Origin: Hordeum vulgare subsp. vulgare
Lineage: Eukaryota; Streptophyta; Magnoliopsida; Poales; Poaceae
Direction of reading: 5' to 3'
Assembly (NCBI RefSeq): GCF_904849725.1
Contig: NC_058520.1
Coordinates: 348,685,670 to 348,749,669 of the forward strand
Length of the DNA: 64,000 bases
The translations under genes were made by a program, and so were the position numbers. Positions 36,071-46,845 of this stretch are shown one piece after another (within the stretch, counting starts at the first letter, position 1; each line of letters begins with the position of its first letter). Below the pieces are notes generated by a model, which saw only the letters and a program-made list of their open reading frames with translations, was not told the DNA's origin and ran no database searches.

Positions 36071-37881
36071 TGTTGGAAATATGCCCTAGAGGCAATAATA
36101 AATTAGTTATTATTATATTTCTTAGTTCATGATAATCGTTTATTATCCATGCTATAATTGTATTGATTGGAAACACAATACTTGTGTGGATACATAGACA
36201 AAACACTGTCCCTAGTAAGCCTCTAGTTGACTAGCTCGTTGATCAAAGATGGTCAAGGTTTCCTGGCCATAGGCAAGTGTTGTCACTTGATAACGGGATC
36301 ACATCATTAGGAGAATCATGTGATGGACTAGACCCAAACTAATAGACGTAGCATGTTGATCGTGTCATTTTGTTGCTACTGTTTTCTGCGTGTCAAGTAT
36401 TTGTTCCTATGACCATGAGATCATATAACTCACTGACACCGGAGGAATGCTTTGTGTGTATCAAATGTCGCAACGTAACTGGGTGACTATAAAGATGCTC
36501 TACAGGTATCTCCGAAGGTGTTAGTTGAGTTAGTATGGATCAAGACTGGGATTTGTCACTCCGTGTGACGGAGAGGTATCTCGGGGCCCACTCGGTAATG
36601 CAACATCACACACAAGCCTTGCAAGCAATGGAACTTAGTGTAAGTTGCGGGATCTTGTATTACGGAACGAGTAAAGAGACTTGCCGGTAAACGAGATTGA
36701 AATAGGTATGCGGATACTAACGATCGAATCTCGGGCAAGTAACATACCGAAGGACAAAGGCAATGACATACGTGATTATATGAATCCTTGGCACCGAGGT
36801 TCAAACGATAAGATCTTCGTAGAATATGTAGGATCCAATATGGGCATCCAGGTCCCGCTATTGGATATTGACCGAGGAGTCTCTCGGGTCATGTCTACAT
36901 AGTTCTCGAACCCGCAGGGTCTGCACACTTAAGGTTCGACGTTGTTTTATGCGTATTTGAGTTATATGGTTGGTTACCGAATGTTGTTCGGAGTCCCGGA
37001 TGAGATCACGGACGTCACGAGGGTTTCCGGAATGGTCCGGAAACGAAGATTGATATATAGGATGACCTCATTTGGTTACCGGAAGGTTTTCGTGCATTAC
37101 CGGAAAAGTTTCGGGCTCATCGGTAGTGTACCGGGAGTGCCGGGAGGGGTGCCGGGGACCATCGGGAGGGGTGTCACGCCCCAAGGGGTCTCATGGGCTA
37201 TGGGAAGAGATAAACCAGCCCCTAGTGGGCTGGAATAAGTTCCCACTAAGGCCCATAAGGTTTGAGAAGGAAAAAACACAAGGTGGAAAGAGTTTCCAAG
37301 TGGGAAGGTGGAATCCTACTCCAAGTAGGATTGGAGTAGGACTCCTCCACCTCCAATTTCGGCCAAACCTTTAGGTTTTGAGGCTGCCTCCTCCCCTCCC
37401 TCCCACCTATATATACGGAGGTTTTAGGGCTGATTTGAGACGACTTTTCCACGGCAGCCCGACCACATACCTCCACGGTTTTTCCTCTAGATCGCGTTTC
37501 TGCGGAGCTCGGGCGGAGCCCTGCTGAGACAAGGTCATCACCAACCTCCGGAGCGCCGTCATGCCGCCGGAGAACTCTTCTACCTCTCCGTCTCTCTTGC
37601 TGGATCAAGAAGGCCGAGATCATCGTCGAGCTGTACGTGTGCTGAACGCGGAGGTGCCGTCCGTTCGGTACTAGATCGTGGGACTGATCGCGGTATTGTT
37701 CACGGGGCGGATCGAGGGACGTGAGGACGTTCCACTACATCAACCGCGATCTCTAATCGCTTCTGCTGTACGATCTACAAGGGTACGTAGATCACTCATC
37801 CCCTCTCGTAGATGGACATCACCATGATAGGTCTTCGTGCGCGTAGGAAAATTTTTGTTTCCCTTGCGACGTTCCCCAACA
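36071..37881 (+). repeat. Solo LTR, Angela/BARE-1/WIS type, inside pol of element E
   Basis: 1,811 bp from TGTTGGAAATATGCCC to GTTCCCCAACA, with its own perfect TSD ATGTG (36066-36070 and 37882-37886). It has a TATA box (TATATATA, 37408-37415). No internal sequence is attached. It arose by recombination between the two LTRs of a full element that had entered E. Confidence 0.93.
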
Positions 37882-37926
37882 ATGTGTGCCTTGCCATGAG
37901 TCTGTCAAGGGGTACAAAGAGTGATC
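37882..37926 (+). pseudogene. pol: 45-bp pol remnant of element E between two insertions
   Basis: This short piece aligns with the RT/RNase H junction of K (the nucleotides around 'ccttgccat' and 'ggtac.aaag'). It is bounded by the TSD ATGTG on the left and the TSD TGATC on the right. Confidence 0.75.
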
Positions 37927-39414
37927 TGATACATCTCCAATGTATCTATAATTTTTTATGGTTTCATGCTATTATCTTGTGAAACGTTGGATGTTTTGTA
38001 TGCCTTTTATATATTTTTTGGGACTAACTTATTAACTCAGTGCCAAGTGCCAGTTCCTTCCTTTTACATGTTTTTGATCCCTTTTAGAGGAGGATTTTAA
38101 ACGGAGTCTAAACGGAACGAAACTGCCAAAAAGATTTTTTACGAAACAGAAGAAGATCGGGAAGCCTAAGAATTAGGGCAGGGGGCCAACAGGGACCCCA
38201 CAAGCCCCCTAGCCACGGCTAGAGGGGCCCGCACCTCCCAGGTTGTGGGCTCCCTGGGCTTCCTCTGCCCTAGGTCTTTCGCCTATAAATTCCCTTAAAT
38301 CCCAGAAAAAATCACGAGACCATCGAAAGTACTTTTCCACCGCCGGAAGGTTCTGTCTCTGCAAGATCCCATCTGGGGCACGTTTTGGTGCCCTGCCGGA
38401 GGGAGGATTCGGATATGGAGGGCTTCTTCATCAACACCATGACCTCTCCGATGATGCGTGAGTACATCATCATACACCTACGGGTCCATAGCTAGTAGCT
38501 AGATGGCTTCTTCTCTCTCTTGGATCTTCAATACAAAGTTCTCCATGATCTTCATGGAGATCTATCAGATGTAATCTTCTTTTGCGGTGTGTTTGTCGAG
38601 ATCCGATGAATTGTGGATTTATGATCAGATTATCAATGATTCTTATTTGAGTTTCTTCTGATCTCTCTTATGTAGGATGTCATATCCTTGTAATTCTCTT
38701 TGAGTTGCGGGTTTTGTTTGGCCAACTAGATCTATGATTCTTGCAATGGGAGAAGTGCTTGGTTTTGGGTATGTACCGTGCGGTGACCTCGCCGAGTGAC
38801 AGAAGGGGTACCAAGGCACACATCATGTTGTTGCCATCAAGGGTAAAAAGATGAGGTTTTCATCATTGGTTTGAGATTATCCCTCAACATCATGTCATCT
38901 TGCTTAAGGCGTTACTCTGTTCGTCATGAACTCAATACACTAGATGCATGCTGGATAGCGATCGATGTGTGGAGTAATAGTAGTAGATGCAGAAAGTATC
39001 GGTCTACTTGTCACGGACGTGATGCCTATATGTATGATCATTGCTTTAGATATCGTCATGACTTTGCGTGGTTCTATCAATTGCTCGACAGTAATTTGTT
39101 CACCCACCATAATATTTGCTATTTTGAGAGAAGCCTCTAGTGAACTCTATGGCCCCCGGGTCTACTCCACACCATATTTTCAGCCTTACACTTTTACTTC
39201 GTTGCACTTTCCGCCTTCAGATCTCACTTTGCAATCAATCTTGAAGGGGTTTGTGCACGTACTCTGGACTTGACGAGATTCTCCTACTGGATTGATACCT
39301 TGGTTCTCAAACTGAGGGAAATACTTACTGCTCCTGTGTTGCATCACCCTTTCCTCTTCAAGGGAAAATCAACGCAAGCTCAAGAGACGGCAGAAGGTTT
39401 CTGTCGATGTAGCA
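37927..39414 (+). repeat. 5' LTR of element F
   Basis: Starts TGATACATCTCC and ends GATGTAGCA, 1,488 bp. TATA box TATAAAT at 38284-38290. Confidence 0.92.
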
Positions 39415-39422
39415 GAAGGATT

Positions 39423-39499
39423 CTAGCGCCGTTGCCGGGAGGATCAAGACAAGAATACTCTCCCGTCAACGTGCCGATTTCTGGCGCCGTTGCCGGGGA
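39423..39499 (+). repeat. Duplicated primer-binding site of element F
   Basis: TAGCGCCGTTGCCGGGAG (about 39424-39441) and TGGCGCCGTTGCCGGGGA (39482-39499) are the cores of two tandem copies of a roughly 58-bp segment. The second is a better match to the 3' end expected for tRNA-Asp. G has a single copy. Confidence 0.88.
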
Positions 39500-39685
39500 G
39501 GATCAAGTCAAGAACTCATCCAAGTAAGTTTGGCAAACTCATCTCTTGCATTTACTTTGTTTGCGAGTTGCCTCTCGTTTTCCTCTCCCCCACTTCACCA
39601 ATTTGCCTTTTTTGTTTGCCTTTTTGTTTGCCCTTTTCTCTCACTTGCTTTCTGTTCGTTTGTGTGGGATAGTCTACCTGTCCTC

Positions 39686-40291
39686 ATGTCTAGATCCACC
39701 ACATCGAACGATACTCCCGAGAGCGAAGTTCTCAATTTCAAACAAATTGAGGAAGAAAACTTAAAGGACGCTTGGTATAGGATTTGCAATTCTCATAGTA
39801 GATGTACTCATAAGAAATCCACTACAGTCCTTATTCGCAATTTTTATGTGGGTGATTCTCCTTGGAATAGGTATATTCTTGACACCATCGTAGGTGGAAA
39901 TTTCTTGGGTAGCCATACCATTGATTCTTACGGAGCTGTAATAAATTTTGTAGGCTCACCCCCACTTATGGTTAAAGGAACTACCATAACTCTAGAACAT
40001 GTGATGCGTAGGCTGGACGTCATTGAAAATAAAGTTGCTACGATCGAACTCATTGAGAATTTGGATAAAAAGATCCACAATCAAATCACTCAGTATGGAT
40101 CGAAGGTGGGAATGGTTTTGAAAAATTTAAAGAAGAAGGAACCCACAGTTAACGAGAAACTAGGTCATGATTTCGCTAGGATTGGCAAACTAGAGGACGT
40201 TATAACCAACTTGGGTTTCGCTTTTGCCTCTGTGCAGAATACTCCAAAGTTTGCCTACAATAAGGTCACCAAGTCTGTTTTTGTTCCCTAA
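39686..40291 (+). CDS. Short Gag-derived protein of element F (half-gag)
   Basis: A frame of 201 aa starting MSRSTTSNDTPESEVLNF; the longer start at 39530 adds only Leu/Phe-rich sequence that is probably 5' leader. Residues about 14-75 (FKQIEEENLKDAWYRI, TTVLIRNFYVG, ILDTIVGGNFL) resemble the second half of the plant Gypsy Gag domain ('F.Q...ESL.EAW.R', 'L...FY.GL', 'D.A.GG..'). The rest is charged and probably coiled-coil (EHVMRRLDVIENKV, LKKKEPTVNEKL). Neither a zinc knuckle nor enzyme domains follow. The same frame is found, broken, in B (1498-2155). It may help package the element's RNA in particles made by a partner; that is inference. Confidence 0.7.
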   Translation: MSRSTTSNDTPESEVLNFKQIEEENLKDAWYRICNSHSRCTHKKSTTVLIRNFYVGDSPWNRYILDTIVGGNFLGSHTIDSYGAVINFVGSPPLMVKGTTITLEHVMRRLDVIENKVATIELIENLDKKIHNQITQYGSKVGMVLKNLKKKEPTVNEKLGHDFARIGKLEDVITNLGFAFASVQNTPKFAYNKVTKSVFVP

Positions 40292-43082
40292 AATAGTGGT
40301 GAATCATCTAGCAAGAAAGATGAAAACCTTAAGATGATAAGTGATCATGCTACTTATGGTTTGAGCACCAAAGACGACGATACGTGATTCTATCGCCTTA
40401 TGCCTAGCTAAGGGCGTTAAACAATAGCGCTTGTTGGGAGGCAACCCAATGAATTTATTTATTTTTCTTTCTTTTTTATTACATCCACACCATTATAATT
40501 CTGTTATGATTGTGTTTTTTGTGTTTCTTTTTGTGTTTGAGCCAAGCAAAACCTTTATGACTAGTCTTGGTGATGGTTGTTTGATCCTGCTGGAAAAAGA
40601 CAAAAACTTTTCCCTCACGAGATGATTTTCCATTTTTATTCAGGAAGAGCTTTTGAGTTGATTCTTCCTGCTTCTGGTTGATATGCCTTTTGCCCAGGCA
40701 GTCGTAATTTTTCAGAATGGTTAAGGTACCAGAAGTATACGAAGTATACAGATTGCTACACACTGGTCTGTTTTTCACAGATTCTGTTTTTATTGAGTTG
40801 GTTGCTTGCTTTGATGAAACCATGGATATTATTGGGGGGTACTAGCCATGGAAAAGTGAGAATACAGTATCCCAACACTAATATAAATGGAAATCAAGAT
40901 TGCTACAATACCTAAAGAGGTGGTAGTTTGTGTTCTTGTGCTAATGTTATCACGAGTTTTTGTTTAAGTTTTGTGTTGTGAAGTTTTCAAGTTTTGGGTG
41001 ATGTTCTCATGGACAAAGAGATAAGGAGTGGAAATAGCTCAAGCTTGGGGATGCCCAAGGCATCCCAAGCCAAATTCAAGGACACCAAAGAGCCTAAGCT
41101 TGGGGATGCCCCGGGAAGGCATCCCCTCTTTCGTCTTCAATCCATGGGTAACATTACTTGGAGTTATATTTTTATTCACCACATGATATGTGTTTTGCTT
41201 GGAGCGTCTTGTATCTTAGGAGTCTTTTCTTTTTGTTGTTTCACAATCGTCCTTGATGCACACCTTTAGAGAGAAACATGCACTCATCGTGATTTTGCTA
41301 GAATGCTCATTGTGCTTCACTTATATCTTTTGAGCTAGATAATTGTGCTCTATGTGCTTCACTTAGATCTTTGAGAGAACGGCGGTGCTTGACTTGGTAG
41401 TTGTCTTATGCTACGAAAAGTAGTTGCAAAGATGATAGGTACCCAAAGAGGATACAAAAACCTCCATCTTCATGTGCATTGAGTAGAAAGAGAAGTCTTG
41501 ATTCCTCTCAATTAGTTTTGAGATGTGGATTTGGTAATATTAAGAGCTATGTTAGTAGGGTGTTGTGAATCTAGAAATACCTGTGTTGAAGTTAGTGATT
41601 CCCGTAGCATGCCCGTATGGTGAACCGCTATGTTAGGAAGTCGGAGCATAATTGATCTATTGATTGTCATCCTTTGTGTTGCGGTCGGGATCGCGCGATG
41701 GTTAAAACCTACCAACCCTTCCCCTAGGAGTATGTGTTTAGCACTTTGTTTCGATTACTAATAAGAACTTTCGCAACAAGTATGTGAGTTCTTCATGACT
41801 AATGTGAGTCCATGGTATAGATGCACTTTCACCTTCCACCATTGCTAGCCTCTCTAGTCCCACGCAATTCTCGCCGGTGCACAAACCCACCATATGCCTT
41901 CCTCAAAACAGCCACCATACCTACCTACTATGGCATTTTCATAGCCATTCCGAGATATATTACCATGCAACTCCCACCGTTCCGTCTCATGACTTGTAAC
42001 ATCACTCTCATATTGCCATTGCATGATTGTAAGATAGCTACCGAGATGTTTCAACGTCATACGCCAAGCTAGATCGTTGCACATCCCGGTACACTGCCGG
42101 AGGGATTTCCTATAGAGTCATTTCTAAACTTTGAGCTATGAGTAAATAAAAGTGTGATCATCATCATTATTAGAGCATTGTCCCATGTGAGGAAATAAAA
42201 AAAGAGGCCCAAGAGCCCAAATAAAAAAAAGGAGAAAAAAGATGGCTAAGAGCCCAAATAAAACAAATAAAAAAATAAAAATAAATGAGAGAAAAAGAGA
42301 GAAGGGACAATGCTACTATCTTTTTCCACACTTGTGCTTCGTTATAGCACCATGTTCTTCATGTTTGAGAGCCTCTCGTTTCGTCACTACCATATGCTAG
42401 TGGGAATCTTCATTATATAACTTGGCTTGTATATTCCAATGATGGGCTTCCTCAAATTGCCCTAGGTCTTCGTGAGCAAGCAAGTTGGATGCACACCAAC
42501 TAGTTCTCCTTTTGAGCTTTCACATACTTATAGCTCTAGTGCATCCTTTGTATGGCAATCCCTACTCATTCACATTGATATATATTAATGAGCATCTCCA
42601 TAGCCCTTTGATACGCCGAGTCAATGTGACCATCTCCTCCTTTTTGTCTCACAACCACCACCTCACTCTATTCCACCTATAGTGCTATATCCATGGCTCA
42701 CGCTCATGTATTGCACGATAGTCATAAAAAGTTTGAGAAAGTAAGAGTGTGAAAACAATTACTTGGCCAATATCGGGGTTGTGCATGATTTACATTAGTT
42801 GTGTGAGGATGATGGAGCATAGTCAGACTATATGATTTTGTAGGGATAACTTTCCTTGGTCTTGTTATTTTGGAAGTTCAGGATTACCTTGCTAGTTTGC
42901 TTGAAGTACTATTGTTTTCATGTCAATAGCAAACTATTGTTTTGAATCTTATGGATCTGAACATTCATGTCACATAAAAGAAGTTGCAAAGGACAACTAT
43001 GCTAGGTAGCATTCAACATAAAAAATTCAGTCTTTATCACTACCCTACTCGAGGACGAGCAGGAGTTAAGCTTGGGGATGCT
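40292..43082 (+). other. Non-coding internal region of element F
   Basis: About 2.8 kb without long ORFs. It includes 'cgcttgttgggaggcaaccc' (near 40430), two hairpins (41045-41126), 'gtgcttcactta' motifs (about 41312 and 41358) and an A-rich purine stretch with two copies of 'agagcccaaataaa' (42212-42262). A purine-rich 'gcttggggatgct' immediately before 43083 is the likely polypurine tract. Confidence 0.65.
41045..41126 (+). ncRNA. Two conserved hairpins in the element F transcript
   Basis: Hairpin 1 (41045-41068): TTGGG-G-ATGCC, loop CAA, GGCATCCCAA. Hairpin 2 (41102-41126): GGGGATGCC, loop CCGGGAA, GGCATCCCC. Both follow AAGCT or AAGCTT. The minus strand of H has the same pair (50379-50455). 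In hairpin 2 of H the stem is GGGATACC/GGTATCCC, so a G-C pair is replaced by A-T without breaking the stem. Confidence 0.55.
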
Positions 43083-44607
43083 TGATACGTCTCCAACGTA
43101 TCTATAATTTTTGATGGTTTCATGCTATTATCTTTTCAAACTTTGGATGTTTTGTATGCCTTTTATATATTTTTTGGGACTAACTTATTAACTCAGTTCC
43201 AAGTGCCAGTTCTTTTTTTTTCCATGTTTTTGACCCCTTTCAGAGGAGGATTTTAAACGGAGTCCAAACGGAACGAAACTGCCAAAAAGATTTTTTTCAA
43301 AACAGAAGAAGACCGGGAAGCCTGAGAATCGGGGCATGGGGCCAGCAGGGACCCCAAAAGCCCCGTAGTCGCGGCCAGGGGGGCGCCTCCCAGGCTTGTG
43401 GGCTCCCTGGGCTTCCTCTGCCCTAGATCTTTCACCTATAAATTCCCTAAAATCCCGGTAAAAACCGTAGATCATCAGAAGTACTTTTCCGCCGCCGCAA
43501 GCTTCTGTCTCCGCAAGATCCCGTCCGGGGCATGTTCTGGTGCCCTGCCAGAGGGGGGGATTCGGATACGGAGGGCTTCTTCATAAACACCATGACCTCT
43601 CCGATGATGCGTGAGTAGTTCACCATAGACCTACGGGTCCATAGCTAGTAGCTAGATGGCTTCTTCTCTCTCTAGGATCTTCAATACAAAGTTCTCCATG
43701 ATCTTCATGGAGATCTATCCGATGTAATCTTCTTTTGCGGTGTGTTTGTCGAGATCCGATGAATTGTGGGTTTATGATCAGATTATCTATGATTCTGATT
43801 TGAGTTTCTTCTAATCTCTTTTATGCATGATTTCATATCCTTGTAAGTGTCATCGAGTTGTGGGTTTTGTTTGGCCAACTAGATCTATGATTCTTGCAAT
43901 GGGAGAAGTTCTTGGTTTTGGGTTCATACCGTGCGGTGACCTCACCGAGTGACAGAAGGGGTAGCGAGGCATGCATCGTGTTGTTGCCATCGAGGGTAAA
44001 AAGATGGGGTTTTCATCATTGGTTTGAGATTATCCCTCTACATCATGTCATCTTGCTTAAGGAATTACTCTGTTCGTCATGAACTCAATACACTAGATGC
44101 ATGCTAGATAGCGGTTGATGTGTGGAGTAATAGTAGTAGATGCAGAAAGTATCGGTCTACCTGTCTCGGACGTGATGCCTATATGTATGATCATTGCCTT
44201 AGATATCGTCATGACTTCACGCGGTTCTATCAATTGCTCGACAGTAATTTGTTCACCCACCGTAATATTTGCTATTTTGAGAGAATCCTCTAGTGAACAC
44301 TATGGCCCCCGGGTCTACTCCACACCATATTTTCAGCCTTACACTTTTACTTCGTTGCGCTTTCCGCCTTCAGAGCTCACTTTGCAATCAATCTTGAAGG
44401 GATTGACAACCCCTTTATAGCGTTGGGTGCAAGCTCTTTGTGTTTGTGCAGGTACTCTGGACTTGACGAGATTCTCCTACTGGATTGATACCTTGGTTCT
44501 CAAACTGAGGGAAATACTTACTGCTCCAGTGCTGCATCACCCTTTCCTCTTCAAGGGAAAACCAACGCAAGCTCAAGAGACGACAGAAGGTTTCTGTCGA
44601 CATAGCA
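43083..44607 (+). repeat. 3' LTR of element F
   Basis: Starts TGATACGTCTCC and ends CGACATAGCA, 1,525 bp. It is followed at once by the TSD TGATC. Confidence 0.92.
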
Positions 44608-44612
44608 TGATC

Positions 44613-44930
44613 CAGGATTGAATCACTGAAGAGTGGTCAAATTTATCCTTAGTAACCAGTGGACTAAACCGAATAACTCTGAGTAGTAGACCGGATTCGT
44701 ATAGTGGAGCAGTCATTTTGCATAGTTCAAAATGGCGCGTAGTAGCAGCATCTATAGGATGACGTAGAGATTTGTAAAGAAAAGACGGATCTGAAAGGTT
44801 CAGATCCATTGACTAAAAACCTACCTCACAAGCAAGACATGATAGAACCCTAGAACTATATGGGTGTTAGATTCATTACAATCACACACTAATGTGAACT
44901 AGATTATTGACTCTAGTGCACGTGGGGGAC
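44613..44930 (+). pseudogene. pol: RNase H end of pol of element E
   Basis: This resumes the E reading after F. Remnants include a 'GAVILHSSKWRVVAASIG'-like block (about 44705-44757), where K has 'GGAVRWCSSKQRVVADST', and 'DPLTKNLPHKQ' (about 44805-44838), where K has 'HPLTKPLPQAKH'. The end of pol is followed by the purine tract GTGGGGGAC (44922-44930) and the 3' LTR. Confidence 0.78.
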
Positions 44931-46311
44931 TGTTGGTAATATGCCCTAGAGGAAATAATAAATTGATTATTATTATATTTCCTTGTTCATGATAATCGTT
45001 TATTATCCACGCTAGAATTGTATTGATTGGAAACTCAAATACATGTGTGTATACATAGTCAACACACTGTCCCTAGTGAGCCTCTAGTTGACTAGCTCGT
45101 TGATCAAAGATGGTCAAGGTTTCCAGTCCATCGACAAGTGTTGTCACTTGATAACGGGATCACATAATTAGGAGAATGATGTGATGGACAAGACCCGAAC
45201 TATAAACGTAGCATATGATCGTGTCAGTTTATTGCTACTGTTTTCTGCATGTCAATGTATTTGTTCCTATGACCATGAGATCTTGCAACTCCAGGACATC
45301 GGAAGAATACATTGTGTGTATCAAACATCGCAATGTTACTGGTGACTATAAAGGTGCTCCACGGGTATCTCCAAAGGTGTTTGTTGGGTTGGCATGTATC
45401 AATACTGGGATCTATCACTCAGTGTGAAGGAGAGGTTTCTTGGGGCCCACTCGGTAATACAATATCACAAGAAGCCTTGCAAGCAATGTAACTAAGGAGT
45501 TAGTTAAGGGATCTTGTATTATGGAACGAGTAAAGAGACTTGCCGGTAACGAGATTAAACTAGGTATGGAGATACTGACGATCAAATCTCGGGCAAGTAA
45601 CATACCGAAGGAGAAAGGGAACAACATACGTGATTAACTGAATCCATGACATAGAGGTTCAACCGATAGAGATCTTCGTAGAATATATAGGAGCCAATAC
45701 AAACATCCAAGTCCCGCTGTTGGTTATTGACCGGGGAGTGTCTCAGGTCATGTTTGCATAGTTCTCGAACCCGCAGGGTCTGCACATTTAAGGTTCAGTG
45801 ATGTTTCGGTATTATTGAGTTATATGTTTTTGGTAACCAAAGGTTGTTCGGAGTCCCGGATGAGATCCCGGACATCATGAGGAGCTCCGGAATGGTCCGA
45901 AGGTAAATATTCGTATGTAGGAAAGTGGATTTTGAACTCCGGAAAAGTTTCGGGCATTTCCGACAATGTACCGGGAGTGACGAATGGGTTCCGGGGGTCC
46001 ACCATGTGGGCCCACCCACCCCAAAGGGTCTCATGGGCTATGGGAGGACGTGGACCAGCCCTTAGTGGGCTGGCCGAAGCCTCCCAAAATCCCAAGGCGG
46101 ATTGGAGGTGGGAAGGAAAGAAACCCAAAGGTGGAAAAGGTGTGAAGGGTTTCCAGGTGGAGAGGAGGAATCCTACTCCTAGTAGGATTGGATTAGGACT
46201 CCTCCACCTCCAATTTCGGCCAAACCTTGAGGGTTTGAGGCTGCCTCCTCCCCTCCCTCCGTCCTATATATACTAGAGGTTTTACAGGTGAGGGCTAACC
46301 CTAATTGCCAC
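44931..46311 (+). repeat. 3' LTR of element E, truncated
   Basis: Begins TGTTGGTAATATGCCC like its 5' partner. It stops at about 46311 after 'gggctaaccctaattgcc', so the last 450 bp are missing. The next bases belong to element G. Confidence 0.85.
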
Positions 46312-46772
46312 GTGATCCCCAAGCTTAGGGTTTTGCATATTTTTGGCATGATTGACACTAATATAATTCATAGTGAAACCATTGCAATCATGCTTTTCAT
46401 TCAAGGAGCCCTCGTGAATCACTTCGTGAATTTCTTCATCACGATTTTTAGATTCACGCATCTCAAGCAAAACTCCATCGAGAAAGTCAAGTGCACTCAA
46501 CTCACTAACAATTGGTTCCACATAATTGGATCTCTTAAAGAGATTAGCAAGTGGATGAGGATCCATATCAATAGATTTTCAGCAAGCGAAGATGCAAGCA
46601 TATTGAAGGCACATAGCACACAAGCAAACAGAAAGCAAGCGAAAAAAGGGCGAACGAAAAAGGCAAATATTTTTGTAAATTTTTGTTTTTCAAAAGTAGG
46701 GGAGAGGAAAACGAGAGGCAAAAAAGTAAATGCAAGAGATGAGTTTGCGACACTTACTTGGACGAGCTTCAC
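46312..46772 (-). pseudogene. Start of an internal reading frame of element G, truncated
   Basis: After the primer site and a leader, two overlapping frames are open: 46772-46497 (Phe/Leu-rich, probably leader) and 46566-46312, which starts MDPHPLANLFKRSNYVEP and continues with ALDFLDGVLLEMRESKNRDEEIHEVI. I recall very similar peptides from other Triticeae repeats but know no function. It occupies the place of the half-gag in F but is a different sequence. The frame runs into the E LTR at 46311, so the C-terminus is lost. Confidence 0.5.
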
Positions 46773-46845
46773 TTAGATCTTGACACGTTGACGGGAGACT
46801 ATTCTTTGACTTGATAATCCCCGGCAACGGCGCCAGAAATCCTTC

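Larger units (their letters stand above)
37927..44607 (+). mobile_element. Complete non-autonomous Gypsy-type element with half-gag ORF (element F)
   Basis: 6,681 bp with LTRs 37927-39414 and 43083-44607 and a perfect TSD TGATC (37922-37926 and 44608-44612). The internal region of 3.7 kb has a duplicated tRNA-Asp-type primer site, one 202-codon frame and long non-coding sequence with conserved hairpins. There is no protease, RT or integrase, so mobility would need enzymes from another element. The LTRs begin TGATACRTCTCC; the 5' LTR lacks about 36 bp present in the 3' LTR (around 44402-44445). Confidence 0.92.
29649..46311 (+). mobile_element. Copia retrotransposon, Angela/BARE-1/WIS type, with two nested insertions (element E)
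   Basis: 5' LTR 29649-31436, primer site, gag, integrase, RT and RNase H remnants, then 3' LTR 44931-46311 (truncated). Both LTRs begin TGTTGGTAATATGCCC, with the unusual 'ggtaat', which pairs them; the solo LTR inside (36071) has 'ggaaat'. Two insertions break the RT/RNase H region: a solo LTR (36071-37881) and element F (37927-44607). Joining the flanks at one copy of each TSD restores colinearity with pol of element K. The 3' LTR ends abruptly at about 46311 against element G, so no TSD can be read. Confidence 0.88.

Noticed and set aside
36071..37881. Right-hand LTR of Copia element E
   Set aside because: It has its own perfect TSD (ATGTG), pol of E continues on its right, and its start (ggaaat) differs from the 'ggtaat' shared by 29649 and 44931. 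It is a separate solo LTR.
39530..39685. Membrane-spanning N-terminus of the F protein (Leu/Phe/Cys-rich)
   Set aside because: The same T/C-rich leader appears before the frame in G and B in other contexts, and the conserved homology starts after the Met at 39686. It is probably untranslated leader.
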